The position numbers were made by a program, and so were the translations under genes. The notes beneath the pieces are model-generated. The model saw only the letters and a program-made list of their open reading frames with translations. It was not told the origin of the DNA and ran no database searches. A DNA stretch of 64,000 nucleotides from positions 17,018,788-17,082,787 of the forward strand of contig NC_092020.1 in the NCBI RefSeq assembly GCF_042242105.1, read 5' to 3'. The number at the start of each line of letters is the position of its first letter. The first letter of the stretch is position 1. Positions 25,576-37,723 of this stretch are shown here, one piece after another. The DNA is from Pempheris klunzingeri (Eukaryota > Chordata > Actinopteri > Acropomatiformes > Pempheridae).

Positions 25576-25614
<39 letters not shown>
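25576..25614. repeat. (GT)n microsatellite
   Basis: About 19 perfect GT units. Confidence 0.97.
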
Positions 25615-25615
<1 letters not shown>

Positions 25616-26151
25616 CAGTATGAGTGTGCGGATGCTTGTGTGTACAGGTGAGGGAGACAACAGTAAAAGTGTAGATTTCTATACATATATGGAAAAACAG
25701 CTCTCAAAGACACATCAAATAGAACTAATTCAGCTTCAACACATAAACACCTTAGCTGTCAATCCATATCTCCCCACATGTAACTTATATGCCTGTCGTT
25801 GCATACGCAGACTCTCTGAGCTGTGTTGGAATGCTGACAGCACAGAGATATGAATCTTGATTTGATTAAGAGTGAGAGTTGAGGGTCTAAGCGCTGGAGC
25901 CAATATCAATTCGAGCGGGTGGGCAGGGAGACTGTTGCGAAGGAGGTGAGGTGGAGGGGAAGGGGCAGAGTGTGATGGCAAGGGGGGTTACCTGTGGCCC
26001 TGGCTCCAACTGGGAGTAATTTGGAACAGACTGCTCCCAATGTGTTCATTAGGTTGTGATTGGGCTGAGCGCAGGTGGGGAGGGCCTGCCCTGCCTGACG
26101 CTGAATAGTCCTGATTGTGCCCAGCATAAAAGCCATCTGTTTCAATGAGGG

Positions 26152-26155
<4 letters not shown>

Positions 26156-26184
<29 letters not shown>
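26156..26184. repeat. (GA)n microsatellite
   Basis: About 14 GA units, followed by purine-rich AGGAGG sequence. Confidence 0.95.
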
Positions 26185-26188
<4 letters not shown>

Positions 26189-29100
26189 CAGGAGGAAGGA
26201 GGAGGAGGAGGGAGCTACCGGTGAAAAGTCATGTTTTATGATGTCTGGACAATCTTGTGTACTAACAAGGCGGCAAAAATTAAAGCGGAAGAACAAGATA
26301 TGTACAGCAACATTTGCAACTTTCTTGCTTATATTAAATTCAAGAGTAAAATAAAAAACTTGGCCATTCCTTTTTTGATGCACAAAAAGTTTAAGCCCAT
26401 AAAGTAGATGAATTACTGGGAGGGAAAATTATTGCCATACAACCAAACTCAGGCCAAATGTGACTTATTTTAGACACGAGGTAAAATGGCGTCCATATCC
26501 AATTTAAATGGCAGATTTTAGTCTAGCTGTGGCTTGCCACTGTGATCAGACGGCTGAAGAGACAAGGGGATTGGGGATGGGGCAGCAGAGTTTATTTATG
26601 GGCCGCCTGCTTCAAAGCTGGGATGTTTTTGGTTAATCCTGTACTCATACCAAAAGCAGACATACAAATATTAATCTAGGTGTTTACACTCGCATTTACA
26701 CTGTCTACTTTACTCTAGACACAACATTACCCAAAATCGCATTCATGGGACTCATGTGAATAAAAAACACAGAAAACAAAAATATCTTTTTACTCAGTCA
26801 GCCTCTCTTTCTGTCTCTTTTTTTTTTTCTCTGTCACTGCAAGGCCCTGGGAAGAAAAAGAAGAGAGCAGAAGAGAAGAAGGCCACTGTTTGCTGCTCGA
26901 CTTTTGAAGCGTCTTTATCGGGCTTGGCAGCGTGGTCCTGCGTGTCCAAGCCTCGTCGTGCTTTTCATCCTTTGTGCTGTCCAAGGTGTGTCCAATGCAC
27001 TGGGGCTTTGTGTGGGGAGGGAGACGACACATCACATTCTGTCTTCTGTCCCGAGCTGGGGGATGGGGGGGTTAGGGGAGGGGGGACAAAAAGCAAACTT
27101 ATAGAAGGCCACGGCTCTTCAAAGCCGCAATGCACAAAGGCTTATAAAGCGTTACTTCATGTAGAGTTGTGCCAGATGTAATTGCGGGGTTTCTGGAGAT
27201 AGAGAATCACATGCAAAGCTTAGCTCCGCCCCTGACACCATGAAAGGGCTGTGAAGCTTCAACTGTAATAGGGGGGTGAGCAGAAAAGTTTGCTTCACTT
27301 TGATGCACAATAAACAAGTCAGTAAATAAGTTATCTTAAAGGTCCTGGTACAGATCCACCACTCGCTGCCTCAGAGAGGGTAATTTCATGCGTTGAGCTT
27401 GATAGATGCAGAAGGACTGGCTGTCCTCATTAGAAATCAGGAAGGGTGGAAACCGCACTGAGCGACAAGTGATTCCACTCCCCTTTTTCGCTCTGCCATC
27501 AGCATCGTGGAATAGGCTCAATCTGAACACTGCTTTCTAAAGAAAATCATGTTGATTTATTGTTAATAAGCCCAGAGGTTGGCAGTGTGAGCACAGTGCA
27601 CGGCAAGTATAGGTAGGCTGTGGTTTTCCTGATAACCCTGACTAGTCCTCATCTGTTTCCTGTGGCCTCCTGCTGAGATGGTGCGGGTGTTGAGTGTGCA
27701 TTGTTGAATATTTTCCAGGGCACAAACGCTGCCACTGTCAGGCACATTTGCACAGCCTGCTCCCTAATCTATGTGTGCGTGTGTGCACATGGGTATGTGC
27801 GTGTGTGTTTGTCTTACTGACAGTGAATGGTGATGGGTGTGGAGGAAAGGGTGGTGCCATCACTTTAGGCCTGCAGATGGGGTTCCCACAGGAGGGACAC
27901 GCCCCGGTGTTTTCCGAGACAGAGAGGAAGGCAAACATGGCGGTAGATCCATCTTTGCATCTTAAAGGTTCTGCAGATACTTCTTTAATCAGTAAGTTCT
28001 TGTTGTCTCTTCATGTGTCATGTCCAAAGGCCTCCTGCTAGGGCTGTGGAAACTACGGTGTCTGTATCCACAAGGTCAAGGCTTAGATGTCTTGCACAAA
28101 GATTGTCTTTAGCAGCCCTCATTTTTAATGTAACAGAGAAAACTAAATCATGCAGAGTTTCATCAAGGTGACATAGTGTTAGCACAATAATAGCATATAA
28201 ATGCACCCCATGGAGCTCATCTTTGGAGGATAGGTTTACTTAGAGACCTGTGTTTGTTTTACAGACTTCTCTCTCACCACTATAGATCAGAACTCGAGTT
28301 TACTCTATGCCGTTGCTGCAGTAAAAGGGCCTATGTTTGTCCTATACTAGCAGAATTATAATGGCTGTTCGTGGCAGAGTGAAATCTTGCCGTGATTGGA
28401 GTTGAAATGAAGGATCTTGTGTATATCCAAGTGATATTAAATGGCACCTGGCAGAGCAGGGGCGCTAAAGCCTCACCCGGTACTCCTTTGCATATCAATA
28501 AGTAGGCGCTCCCATGAAATGGAATAATTTTACCATGTGTGTATAGGACTTCAGGAATTATTATTTGATGTACACCTTACAACTTGCATTCAAACCTAGC
28601 ACAGACCAAGAAAATGAACTACAACTATGATTGGACAACAGCATCCGAACATGTTGCCCATCCTTGTTTTATAATGGCTGCCATTAGCGTAAATGGCAAT
28701 GGGTAAAGGTAAACGTGACGTGCAAATACAGAGAAACATATCGTAATACACAGCAGTACAGAAACAGAAATAATGTCACTATAGAGTGGACATACGTGGA
28801 GGCTTAAGCGTGCAGCAATCATTTGATGACCCACCTTTGCAACCTGCATTCCAGATTTCCACAGTTTTGGATTAGCTGAATGCTGGGTTGTATCTTTCCA
28901 TAAGTACGCACCATTCTCAGGTCACAGAACAAAGCACAAGGGCCAGCGAGCAGGTGTCAGGGGTCAGAGTATCCCAAGGGTACCTTGAGTCTCATCCCAA
29001 AACCTCTAACATTTTTCAAAGCCCTCCTGCAGCCTAGGCCCTCATCAGCAAGTGCCCCCAATGGCCCCGTCCACACATGCACCACCCCATACTCCTCTGT

Positions 29101-30029
29101 GGTGGGTGAAGGGGAAACCTGAGCACATCACCTAGAGCCCCCAGTATGTGATGAACAGGCTTGGTCTGTCCAAAACCAGCCTGAGACCCGGTAGGGGGGG
29201 CAGTAATGATGCTGAGGGGGCAGAAACACATACAGGGGGCAGATTTCATTTTCTCCATATTTCGCAAAGGCTTTTCGCACATTCTTGTTGGAGTCAAAGC
29301 CAAGCTAGAAAGGGTTTCACCCCATGAGAGATAATTACTCATGACCCACATGGCCCTGTTAGCTTGGGTTCACATACACATTCACTCAAATTTCAAATGT
29401 TCTATCACCTTAGGTTCACTCAAGCAGAGCCGCAATAAAAATTTCAGTCTGCTTGGAGTTAGAGAGTGATCTTCCCTCACATTTCCAACTTTTGACCACA
29501 GATAGACACAAAAGTAAGCCAAACTTTAGCCACGACCAGCTTAAAGAACAAGACCAATGAAGGACCATTTAAAAAAGACAGGAATATGACTAGAATACAT
29601 TAATTTGATACGTCTGTGAAAGTGTCCACTGGGCCTTGATAAAGTGATGTGGTTAAAACCATTCATGCAGCAAATCTAAGCCCCCATCCAATTGTCTGCC
29701 CAAGCAAACATCAATAAAATCTCTCCTCCTCACTTCTGCAGAATAGTACAACACTGGCCAAGCACCATCTTACATAGGGATAGAGACTCCGTGGCTCCCT
29801 ATGTTACATGCAAGATGCTGAGAAAAATTAAGGTGTTCCATCTCTCAGCAGCTTATACTTTATCCGAGATGAAGGGTTGAAAAACGAATGAGTGTAGTTC
29901 AGTCAAAGTAGCTAAATGGGTGAGAATTAAGATGTTGCAGCGTGGGATGAGGCAGTTATGCATACATAACATGTTGAGGCTGGGACCCCCTACTGGGGAG
30001 AGGCACGACAAAGCCTCTCAAACAGCAAT

Positions 30030-30110
30030 ACCTCTGGGACAGCTAATGATTAATTAGCTTGTGTCATTAAGTGAGGCAAATGTCACCCGAGCTTCCTGGG
30101 GAAGCTGTCA
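30030..30110. promoter_or_regulatory. Candidate enhancer: inverted homeodomain sites
   Basis: AGCTAAT (30041-30047) and ATTAGCT (30053-30059) are perfect 7-bp inverted arms around a 5-bp spacer, giving four overlapping TAAT/ATTA cores. Another CATTAAG follows at about 30065. Paired homeodomain sites of this kind are typical of developmental enhancers. Function is inferred. Confidence 0.3.
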
Positions 30111-31073
30111 CACCATGTGTAGGCTACTCACAAGTTTCCCCCTCAGGTGTTGGTAAAGGGCGGAGGAGGTGGGGGGCGAGGGGGGTAGTGCATTGTAACT
30201 AGGCAAATCCTGACATCTAGTGGCCATATATAAAACTGCACCAGTCTCTGACTGCTATAGTACAGGACAACCTTTACTGAAAACTTTCTTTTTCTTTTTC
30301 TTGAGCAATGCATCTTAATAATAAAGAACAAATGTAATTGCGCACGTATAACTTATGCCTAACATTTCTATCAATAGGCGTTTAACAAAGAGTTATCTTT
30401 GGGATTATTCTCTGATCTTTGATCCCTGGTCACTAAATTAGGTGAGGTGACCTCTGACCTTTGAGTGTCATTCACCTGATTGACCATGGCACTGATGTCA
30501 AAATTAAAGAGGTGAAACGCCCAAGTTTCGCAGGAGGCATGAGCTGGCATACGGCAATGCTTGGCGAGACAGGCATTTTTTGACCTGGCATCACACAAAC
30601 ATTTTAGATACAACTTCCCCAATGTTATATTCTATATAGTTTCTTGCGTTACAAAACTGAATAAAATACAGAACCATTCAAAACATAAAAGCAGGCAATT
30701 TAAATTTTCTTACCGAAGATCCAAGATGCAAACTGGGATTGACGACTTTCTTGCACAGATTGGAACTAATCCAAAGATCTCCGAAATGGTGGTAAGAATC
30801 AAGCACTTTAATAGCTAACACTGGCTTTTCTCTGCATATATGCTCACACTTTATTTTTCTCTCTCTCGACCTCAGGATCAGTTAGTCTGAGTCTTATGAA
30901 GGTCAGCACTGAATCCTGGCCTACTATAAGACCAGACCAAGAAGAAGTGAGAAGGCCCCTCTCTTCACCAGGGAGTGGCACCACAACGTGGAGCGGCTTA
31001 ACACACTCACAAATGCACACACATACACACCTTATGTCTGTGTTTATTCACGTCCTCAAGCGCACGTTCATGC

Positions 31074-31099
31074 ATACACACACACACACACACACACAC
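31074..31099. repeat. (CA)n microsatellite
   Basis: About 13 CA units. Confidence 0.95.
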
Positions 31100-31589
31100 T
31101 CAATCTGCCTCACCCTCACATAGACATACGCACACAAAAGCACACCTGTCAGGGCCTTTCCACTGTGTGAGCAAAAGCAAAGAAGTCTGGCCCCCCCTCT
31201 GTCTCTCTGTATGTGGTATCCCATGTCTGTTATATTAAAGCAAATCCATTCAGTTCCTACTTTCTCATCTGAAATAATGGCATGAGCAATTTTCACATTT
31301 AGGCAAGCAAGGACACATGCAGTCTCTCTCTCTCTGTGTGTCTCTCTCTCTCTGAGCTTAATGAATGGAATCGGATCTGGGCCCCTGTGGCTTTGGTCTA
31401 ATCTGCCTTTGAAGATTTCTACAATTTACCGATAAAAAAATAAACCCGCACCTCCTCACACAGTTTATTATTTTGCAAAACACGCCAGCAAATAAGACAC
31501 TACTCATATCTGTGCATACATTTACTCATATCTACAAGTGCATGTAATTTCTGTGTTATTCATCTCAGCCAAAAGAACCTGAGGCCTTG

Positions 31590-31770
31590 CCAGGAGCCTC
31601 CTGATTGTGCCAGTCTACTGCTGTGTGACGTCCATTTGAAGGGGGAATCTGTCCAATAGAATGATTGAATTAAAGTGCACTTTGGTCCGGAGTGCTCTCT
31701 CTTTGTCACTTTGCACCATAACATGTCTTGTCCTAAAATAATTAGATTGAGGCCTTGGGTGGTGGAGTGG
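31590..31770. promoter_or_regulatory. Candidate cis-regulatory element
   Basis: A low-repeat stretch with TGACGTCC (31626-31633, one base from a cAMP response element), CCAAT at about 31653 and TAATTAGATTGAGG at about 31739-31752. No exon signal. The regulatory call rests on motif clustering alone. Confidence 0.2.
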
Positions 31771-34068
31771 CCGGATCCTCAATGGTCAAAAGAAGGAATG
31801 GTCTGGCTTTGAATGGAAGCCTCCCATCTTAAAAAACACTTTATTTCTTTACACTTGAGGTTTGTTGTCTTTTGTGACTATTATCCCCATTCACCATTTG
31901 CTTTCATGCAGCTGTGCCCCTCTTAAAAAAGTCTTTGTGCCAGCACCATGAATACAGGGAATGTGTCCATGGCAGGTAGCCCTTATTGCAAGTTAATCTC
32001 CTGAAAGAGCCTCATACAAGTACTTTTAAATTCTCTCCGAGCCACAGAGGGCTCATCATCAATCGAGCACTTCTCCCCTTTGTAGGGCTGATGAGTGTGG
32101 TGCCCGGCCGGTGACAATGGCTGCCAAGTGTGGCAAAGTAATCACCTTCTGGGGAAAACACTAGTAATTACTTCTAAACTGTTTGGGCTTCGGAGACAAC
32201 TGCTATTGTGCAATAAAATGAAAGGCTCCCTTTAGAGAGCAGTGCTGTGATGGTTGCTCTCAATCTTTTTGTCATCTGTTTGTTTACAGAGATTTCTCTT
32301 TGCAGTTGCCCACTGCAACCACGCTTTATCATATATATGTGTGGGTGTGTGTGTATGTGTGTGTGCATGCTTGTGTTTCAGTTTATGTGCGTCCCCATGC
32401 CTTTAAGTACTTCTATGCTTGTACTCCTGACAGACAGCGGATATATCGACATTCATCATGTAGACAAAAACACACTTTGCATTGTATAAGCAAGTCTCTT
32501 TATTTCAGTTACACAATTTAAAGAATGTAATGTTCCCTCCATTCCTAAAGAGCATGTTAATTGTGCACATTCCTGCATTTACCCAGAGCTGTAATCATCC
32601 TCCAATTGAGAGCAACGGAAGAATGTCGTAGACTATTTCCTGAGCTGCACTGATAAGAGAATATAATTTTGTTGATCAGGCATAGTTGTTATTGCTGTTG
32701 TCACACGACTTATCCATTTTAACTGATTATGAGTGGGAGCAGCAGCAAGATAGAAAAGAAAAGATAGAAAAAAGACAAAACAAACAGCAAACGTCGACTT
32801 CTCAAACAAGCCAACGAAGTGACAAATTTTGAAACACATAGCAATTGAACAAATGCTTTTTTTTCCCTTAGCTGAATTATCAAAATATTATGAAATTGCT
32901 CATTTTGTTTCCTCAGGAGTTACAGATTTTAAAAGATTTATTTTACAAGATCCACAGCTGGTAGATTAATAGAACAGCTTAGAGAGACTCCTGGAGACTC
33001 CTCCAAAAGTGTTGGCAGACTGTGGGACCTCAACATTTATGGTTTTGGTTTGCTGGCACTATTTAGATGTATTCTATAAATAAAAATACATACTAGATCT
33101 GCAAAACAAAATATGAGGAATTGCAAGATTTATAAGTAAATCCTAATGCTGTTCACTTTGGTATTCAAAACATTAAGATATTAAGACATATATTAATGAT
33201 GTCTAAAATTATTCTTATGACAACAATAAAATTGCTCTAATACCATGACCGTAATATGCTTTGCAGAATCTTTAATATCAAACACTTAAAAAATGACACC
33301 TTACATTATTATTAATATAAGTTTTATTAATAAATATGGATAAGAAGTAGCATTTCGAAAATAATCCTGAGAATCCAGGAAAGTAGCTCTCATTTCATTG
33401 GCGAAGGCAGACATACACAATCACCATCAGGTCATCTCATTGCTTTGACACAATCATGTGGGGTCTGACTTGATAACATTTTATATTCACATAATTCAAA
33501 GGCCAAGTCATCTCAATCTCATACCAACTTTGTTAGGCTAATTGTAAAACAGGGTTTGGAAAGGTGAAAGTGTAAACAATGCATTTTTAGCTAAAATATA
33601 TATATAGAGTATAGAGGATGAGCAGCATGTTTTTGCTCTCCTGTTCAAAATGTACAATTTTAAAGAAATATATTTCCCAGTGTCCCAAGTGTCTGGGAAA
33701 AATACGAAGACTGAACTGCTGTAATCGGTATGGAGCAGCCAGGCATGTGTCCTGCTGGGTAAAAATACAAGAACAACACAATCTCTATATAACACCGTCA
33801 CCCGCAAACAGCCGAGAGAGACAAGAGCTGTCTAATGATACCACCATAAATTCAATGCAGTATGTACTTGCAAGTATGTGCTTGAGTGCATCTGTATAAT
33901 ACGCATACATGTAATTTTCATACTGAATATAGTCGTATATGTACATATTATTACCATTATAATATGTATTGCTATTATTGAAAATGGTTAGATTAGTGTT
34001 GTTGGTGAACACAGTTAAGGTCATTAGGGTGTCATTACCTAGATATATGCTAGTGTGTTTTCCTGACT

Positions 34069-34071
<3 letters not shown>

Positions 34072-34115
<44 letters not shown>
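34072..34115. repeat. (TA)n microsatellite, about 22 units
   Basis: A 44-bp perfect TA tract, self-complementary and able to form a cruciform. Confidence 0.97.
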
Positions 34116-34119
<4 letters not shown>

Positions 34120-35164
34120 GTCAGTGGATGTAACATTGAATAGGAATCCTCTCATCTCTGTTTCTTCACTCAAGCTTGACATGTTCCTAACAAAACTGCC
34201 TGATATTGACCAGCAGAGGGCAGAAAACATTCAAACAAACTGACAATCAACAACCAGCAGACTGATTGACTGGGTGTTAATGCAGAGAGACACAGCATTT
34301 AGCAGGGGGGGAAGACCCATAAATTTTTTTCACAGGAGCAGATAATTCTAGGCAGCGGATAATCATGGAACACATCAGCCATAAAAGCTTTATAAAGCCA
34401 TATGTCAGGGCTGTGGAGCAATTTGCCAGTTTTATAGGTATTCTGCTCCATAGTGTCAACAAATTACAAACAACAAATACTCAAAATGACCATTTAGCTC
34501 TGCTTATGGAGGATAAGCAGCAGAGAGAGAGGGATAATTCAAAATATCCACTTTACATTCAGCTTTTTTTTTTTTTCTAAAAAAAGAACTATATCAGTGC
34601 TGCAAGGTTCATGTTTAAATGAATTGATTAAATCTATAATGTATTGTTTATCCTCTTCTCTTCATTACATTAATGCCAGTGATAATATCCAATTCTTACA
34701 TTATCATCTGCACAAGTGTGCATTTGCAGTTATGCCAATAAAGCTCATATTAACTGAAAGAAACTAAATGAAAATCGACGCCTGGATAGACAGATGGAGG
34801 GAGAGAGAGAGAGAAAAGAACAAGCAGACCTATTCTCTGTATGTGCTTGATTTTGTTGGCCCATAGGTGTCAGTGAGTGACAGTGAATGAAGGAGAAGCA
34901 GCTTGACAGAGCTAGAGACAGAGAGATGGGCACCTGAGGCCACTGAGAACAGATTTCATATTGTATTAACAGTCCAATAATCCCATGAGGCAGCAGGCCT
35001 GTGGGTCTCCCTTTGAACCACAGTCCATTCAGCATAATAACAGGGAAGCATCTCCCCACCCCAATCAGTCACCAGCATTTCATTTGCAATCTAAATCTAA
35101 AACACAGGGTGCCGGAGAGTCACATCAAAGAGCTTTTTGATAGCTCAAATAGAGCAAAGACTTG

Positions 35165-35235
35165 AAATAAAATGACTAATTACGAGCGTTGATTAGGCGA
35201 TGTAAGCTACAGACTAATTGGATTGCACAATGTTG
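35165..35235. promoter_or_regulatory. Candidate enhancer with TAATTA and C/EBP-like sites
   Basis: TAATTA at 35177-35182, GATTAGG at about 35191, CTAATTGG at about 35214-35221 and the palindrome-like ATTGCACAAT at 35222-35231 (one base from the C/EBP site ATTGCGCAAT) lie within 60 bp. It is 2.5 kb upstream of the gpr101 coding exon. Function is inferred. Confidence 0.25.
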
Positions 35236-36849
35236 TACTGCTTTTGTTTTCTGTGCATCTTAATGAAGTCTTTTTGCTAGAAAGGCTGACGTGGTGAGGC
35301 AATTTTTTTGTGTTTCCAGCAATAAAAATGGCAGCTTATACAAATGCGTAGCCTATATTATACCAACAGGTTGTGGTTATTTGATCAAAACTGAGCTTGT
35401 GTTAATACAGGCGTCACAAGTCCCATGTAAATACATTTCAGCTCATAACAAGGAGGTGCTATTTAGCCATTCAGCCTCTGTTACGTTTAGAACGAATCAA
35501 GGTCGTGTATCAGCTTCACTCTGTCAGAGGTTGAATAACGAAGCCTGAAAGAGTTGTTATGATAAAACAGATGCAGTTCATTTCTTTTTTAAATCAGTAA
35601 ATTAAGATTTTAAGGTTAAAACTAATTACTTGTTGGGCAAATAAATGTTGCTTTAGCCTAAGCCAAGTGCTTCTCGAAGAGCTGTTGTATTGATATAGCC
35701 GGGCACTGATCAGACAGCAGCCAAGACCAACAGCAAATATGGATCCTACAGTGCTTTGGGATTGCTAGTGTAACACTAGAAGAACCTGTGCAACACTTGG
35801 AAAACACAGGTTGAGTATTTCTGTCTTTAATCTCATGTCTGTAGGAGAAAGGGTGGGAGAGCTTATTTGAGGTGGTGCAGAAAGAAAGAAGAAATCAGCA
35901 TGAAAATAGCTATCTATCTGCAGATGAAGATGAAATGTACCTTTAAATGAAACTGTTTTGTCAAATGCTTGTTTCAAGTCAAGAATGAACACTAAAGCTG
36001 AGCATGTTAAGCCAACGTGGACATGGAGAGGTCCTTAAAGTGCTCTGGAAAACAATTACAATTTGAACATCTTCAGCTCCATGATAAATAGGCGAAACTA
36101 CTTCTGCTAATGAAAATCGCCCCATATGATCAAAAGCTCCGGAACAAGTGGTAACTGGAACTTTAGATGAGATTGTTTTGCAATATTTTAGCGCTGTTTT
36201 ATTACCAAAAGACCAATGAGCAGATGGTGTGTGTTATGGAGTGTTTCAGGACTCTTTCAAATAGAAAATGCTTAAAACAGTCTATGTAGTTTGTAATATA
36301 GTTTGGATGTTTTGCTCTCATAGTCCCATGTCACCCTGTGACAGATGCACCAGCTGGGTGCTGCTAAAATACTGATGCTCGGCTAACATTGTGAGAGTGC
36401 TTGGTGCTCTGCAGAGATGCCTGCTTCAATGGAGACTGACTTAAGTCCTGTTTTGTTCTGTGCCCTGACAGCCATCCAATTATGTGAAGATCACATAAAC
36501 AGCCATCGGACTGAATCACTTGTTGTTACTAAGGAGACCTGTGAGACACTTAATTAAGGACATTTCTTGATGACTGATTTCTTTAATGGCCCTTATAAAA
36601 AGGACTCCGAGTATAGAAAGGAACAAATGATAATTTATATGTTCAACCCCCACTGGGCAGGGATGTTCTTTCCACTTCAAACATCCGTAAAGACAATAAA
36701 AGTGGGAACAGCATTTGTTTCTTATGATTCCGCCATGTGGAAAAGTGTTAGAGTCGTGTAACGCACTTGCACATCCATAACAAAAAATATGGGAAGCGGA
36801 TGGGAGTCGGAGGGGTGGGGTGGGGGGGTTATGTGACGAGCTCCAGCGG

Positions 36850-37723
36850 GGAGAGATTTCAGTGCAGGTGTCCTTGCTTTTTTTTTTTTATTATTATTAT
36901 TTATTCTGACACCTCGGAGACAGGAGCAGACCGTAAGTAGCCTAAGACTGCTGAGGAGGACTCAAAGCTGATAAAATAATAAATGTTTGATCTGCCATGA
37001 AATCCGAAAAGAGCAGCGAAGGAGAGATATGCTCGTCTGGATGAGAGACCCCCGCTGGGTGAAGACACGCAGCGTATGTTAGCTGAGCCGTGAAAGCTCG
37101 CTGCCATTGACTGGTGCTGATGCTGAAATGGGAGCAAAACGACGAAAACCGCGCGCGTCAGACTGAGCATCCTCAAGCAAAACACCGCATCACTGATCAT
37201 TTCAAGGTATTATACATCATTTACAGGTTAGCAATCCGCGATATTTGCCACCGTCTGGACAGCCTCAGTCGATGCTGACGGCTTGAACGGTGGCATTTTC
37301 TGTCGCCAGACAATTTCCATTTTTTTCATTCTGCAGATGTGGGCTGCGAGAAGAGTAAGGCCCATTCGGTGGGTGAAACGTCCAGGGATTAATCACTGAT
37401 CACGATGAACAGAGAATCAGTGTTGATAATCTCCATTATTACAGGCTCCTCCTGGATGAGTTTACTGGACTGCTCTCACATATGATGGATGATTTGCCAT
37501 GTTAGGTGAGATCCATGTGGGAGTGATGTGAGATGCATGTTGCATTTTGCACCAGAAATCCACTGAATAGGTCATTTTTTTTTGACACCCTGAGAAGCAA
37601 ACAAAACCTGATTTTCTCTGCTGACACTCCTCTGATTGACATGGGACCAACCTGACTTCATGTCAACACTCTGCTGAATGTGACGCTGGATGTGCACTCA
37701 CTGGCCCTGCTGTAGGACCAAGA
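36850..37723 (+). promoter_or_regulatory. gpr101 5' region with possible untranslated exon
   Basis: CpG is enriched at 36900-37300 (including CCGCGCGCG near 37150), fitting a promoter and 5' leader. A donor-like AAG|GTATTA lies after 37206, and a strong acceptor (T-rich tract then CTGCAG) ends at 37336. A second acceptor-like ACAG ends at 37444. A leader split by one small intron before the coding exon is plausible; the exact start and splicing cannot be fixed from sequence. A TTA microsatellite lies at about 36889-36903. Confidence 0.4.

Larger units (their letters stand above)
21871..30029. other. Intergenic DNA
   Basis: No gene recognised. Holds a G14 run (24280-24293), a GT tract (25576-25614) and a GA tract (26156-26184). 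Low-repeat stretches at 24640-25190 and 28440-28520 (the latter with CTTTGCATATCAATAA) might be conserved non-coding DNA. Frames up to 141 codons show no domain or splice structure. Confidence 0.5.
30111..36849. other. Intergenic DNA upstream of gpr101
   Basis: No gene recognised. Contains CA and TA microsatellites (31074-31099, 34072-34115), CT/TG-rich sequence near 31320-31355, and A/T-rich sequence at 32860-33360. Candidate elements at 31590-31770 and 35165-35235 are listed separately. Confidence 0.5.

Noticed and set aside
36901..37200. 99-codon minus-strand frame with a hydrophobic start resembling a signal peptide
   Set aside because: It lies antisense in the CpG-rich gpr101 leader, has no recognisable family, and GC-rich promoters often contain such frames by chance.
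1..37723. Search for zic3 C2H2 zinc-finger exons
   Set aside because: No C-x2-4-C...H-x3-4-H zinc-finger array is visible on either strand, so zic3, if present, is outside the window.
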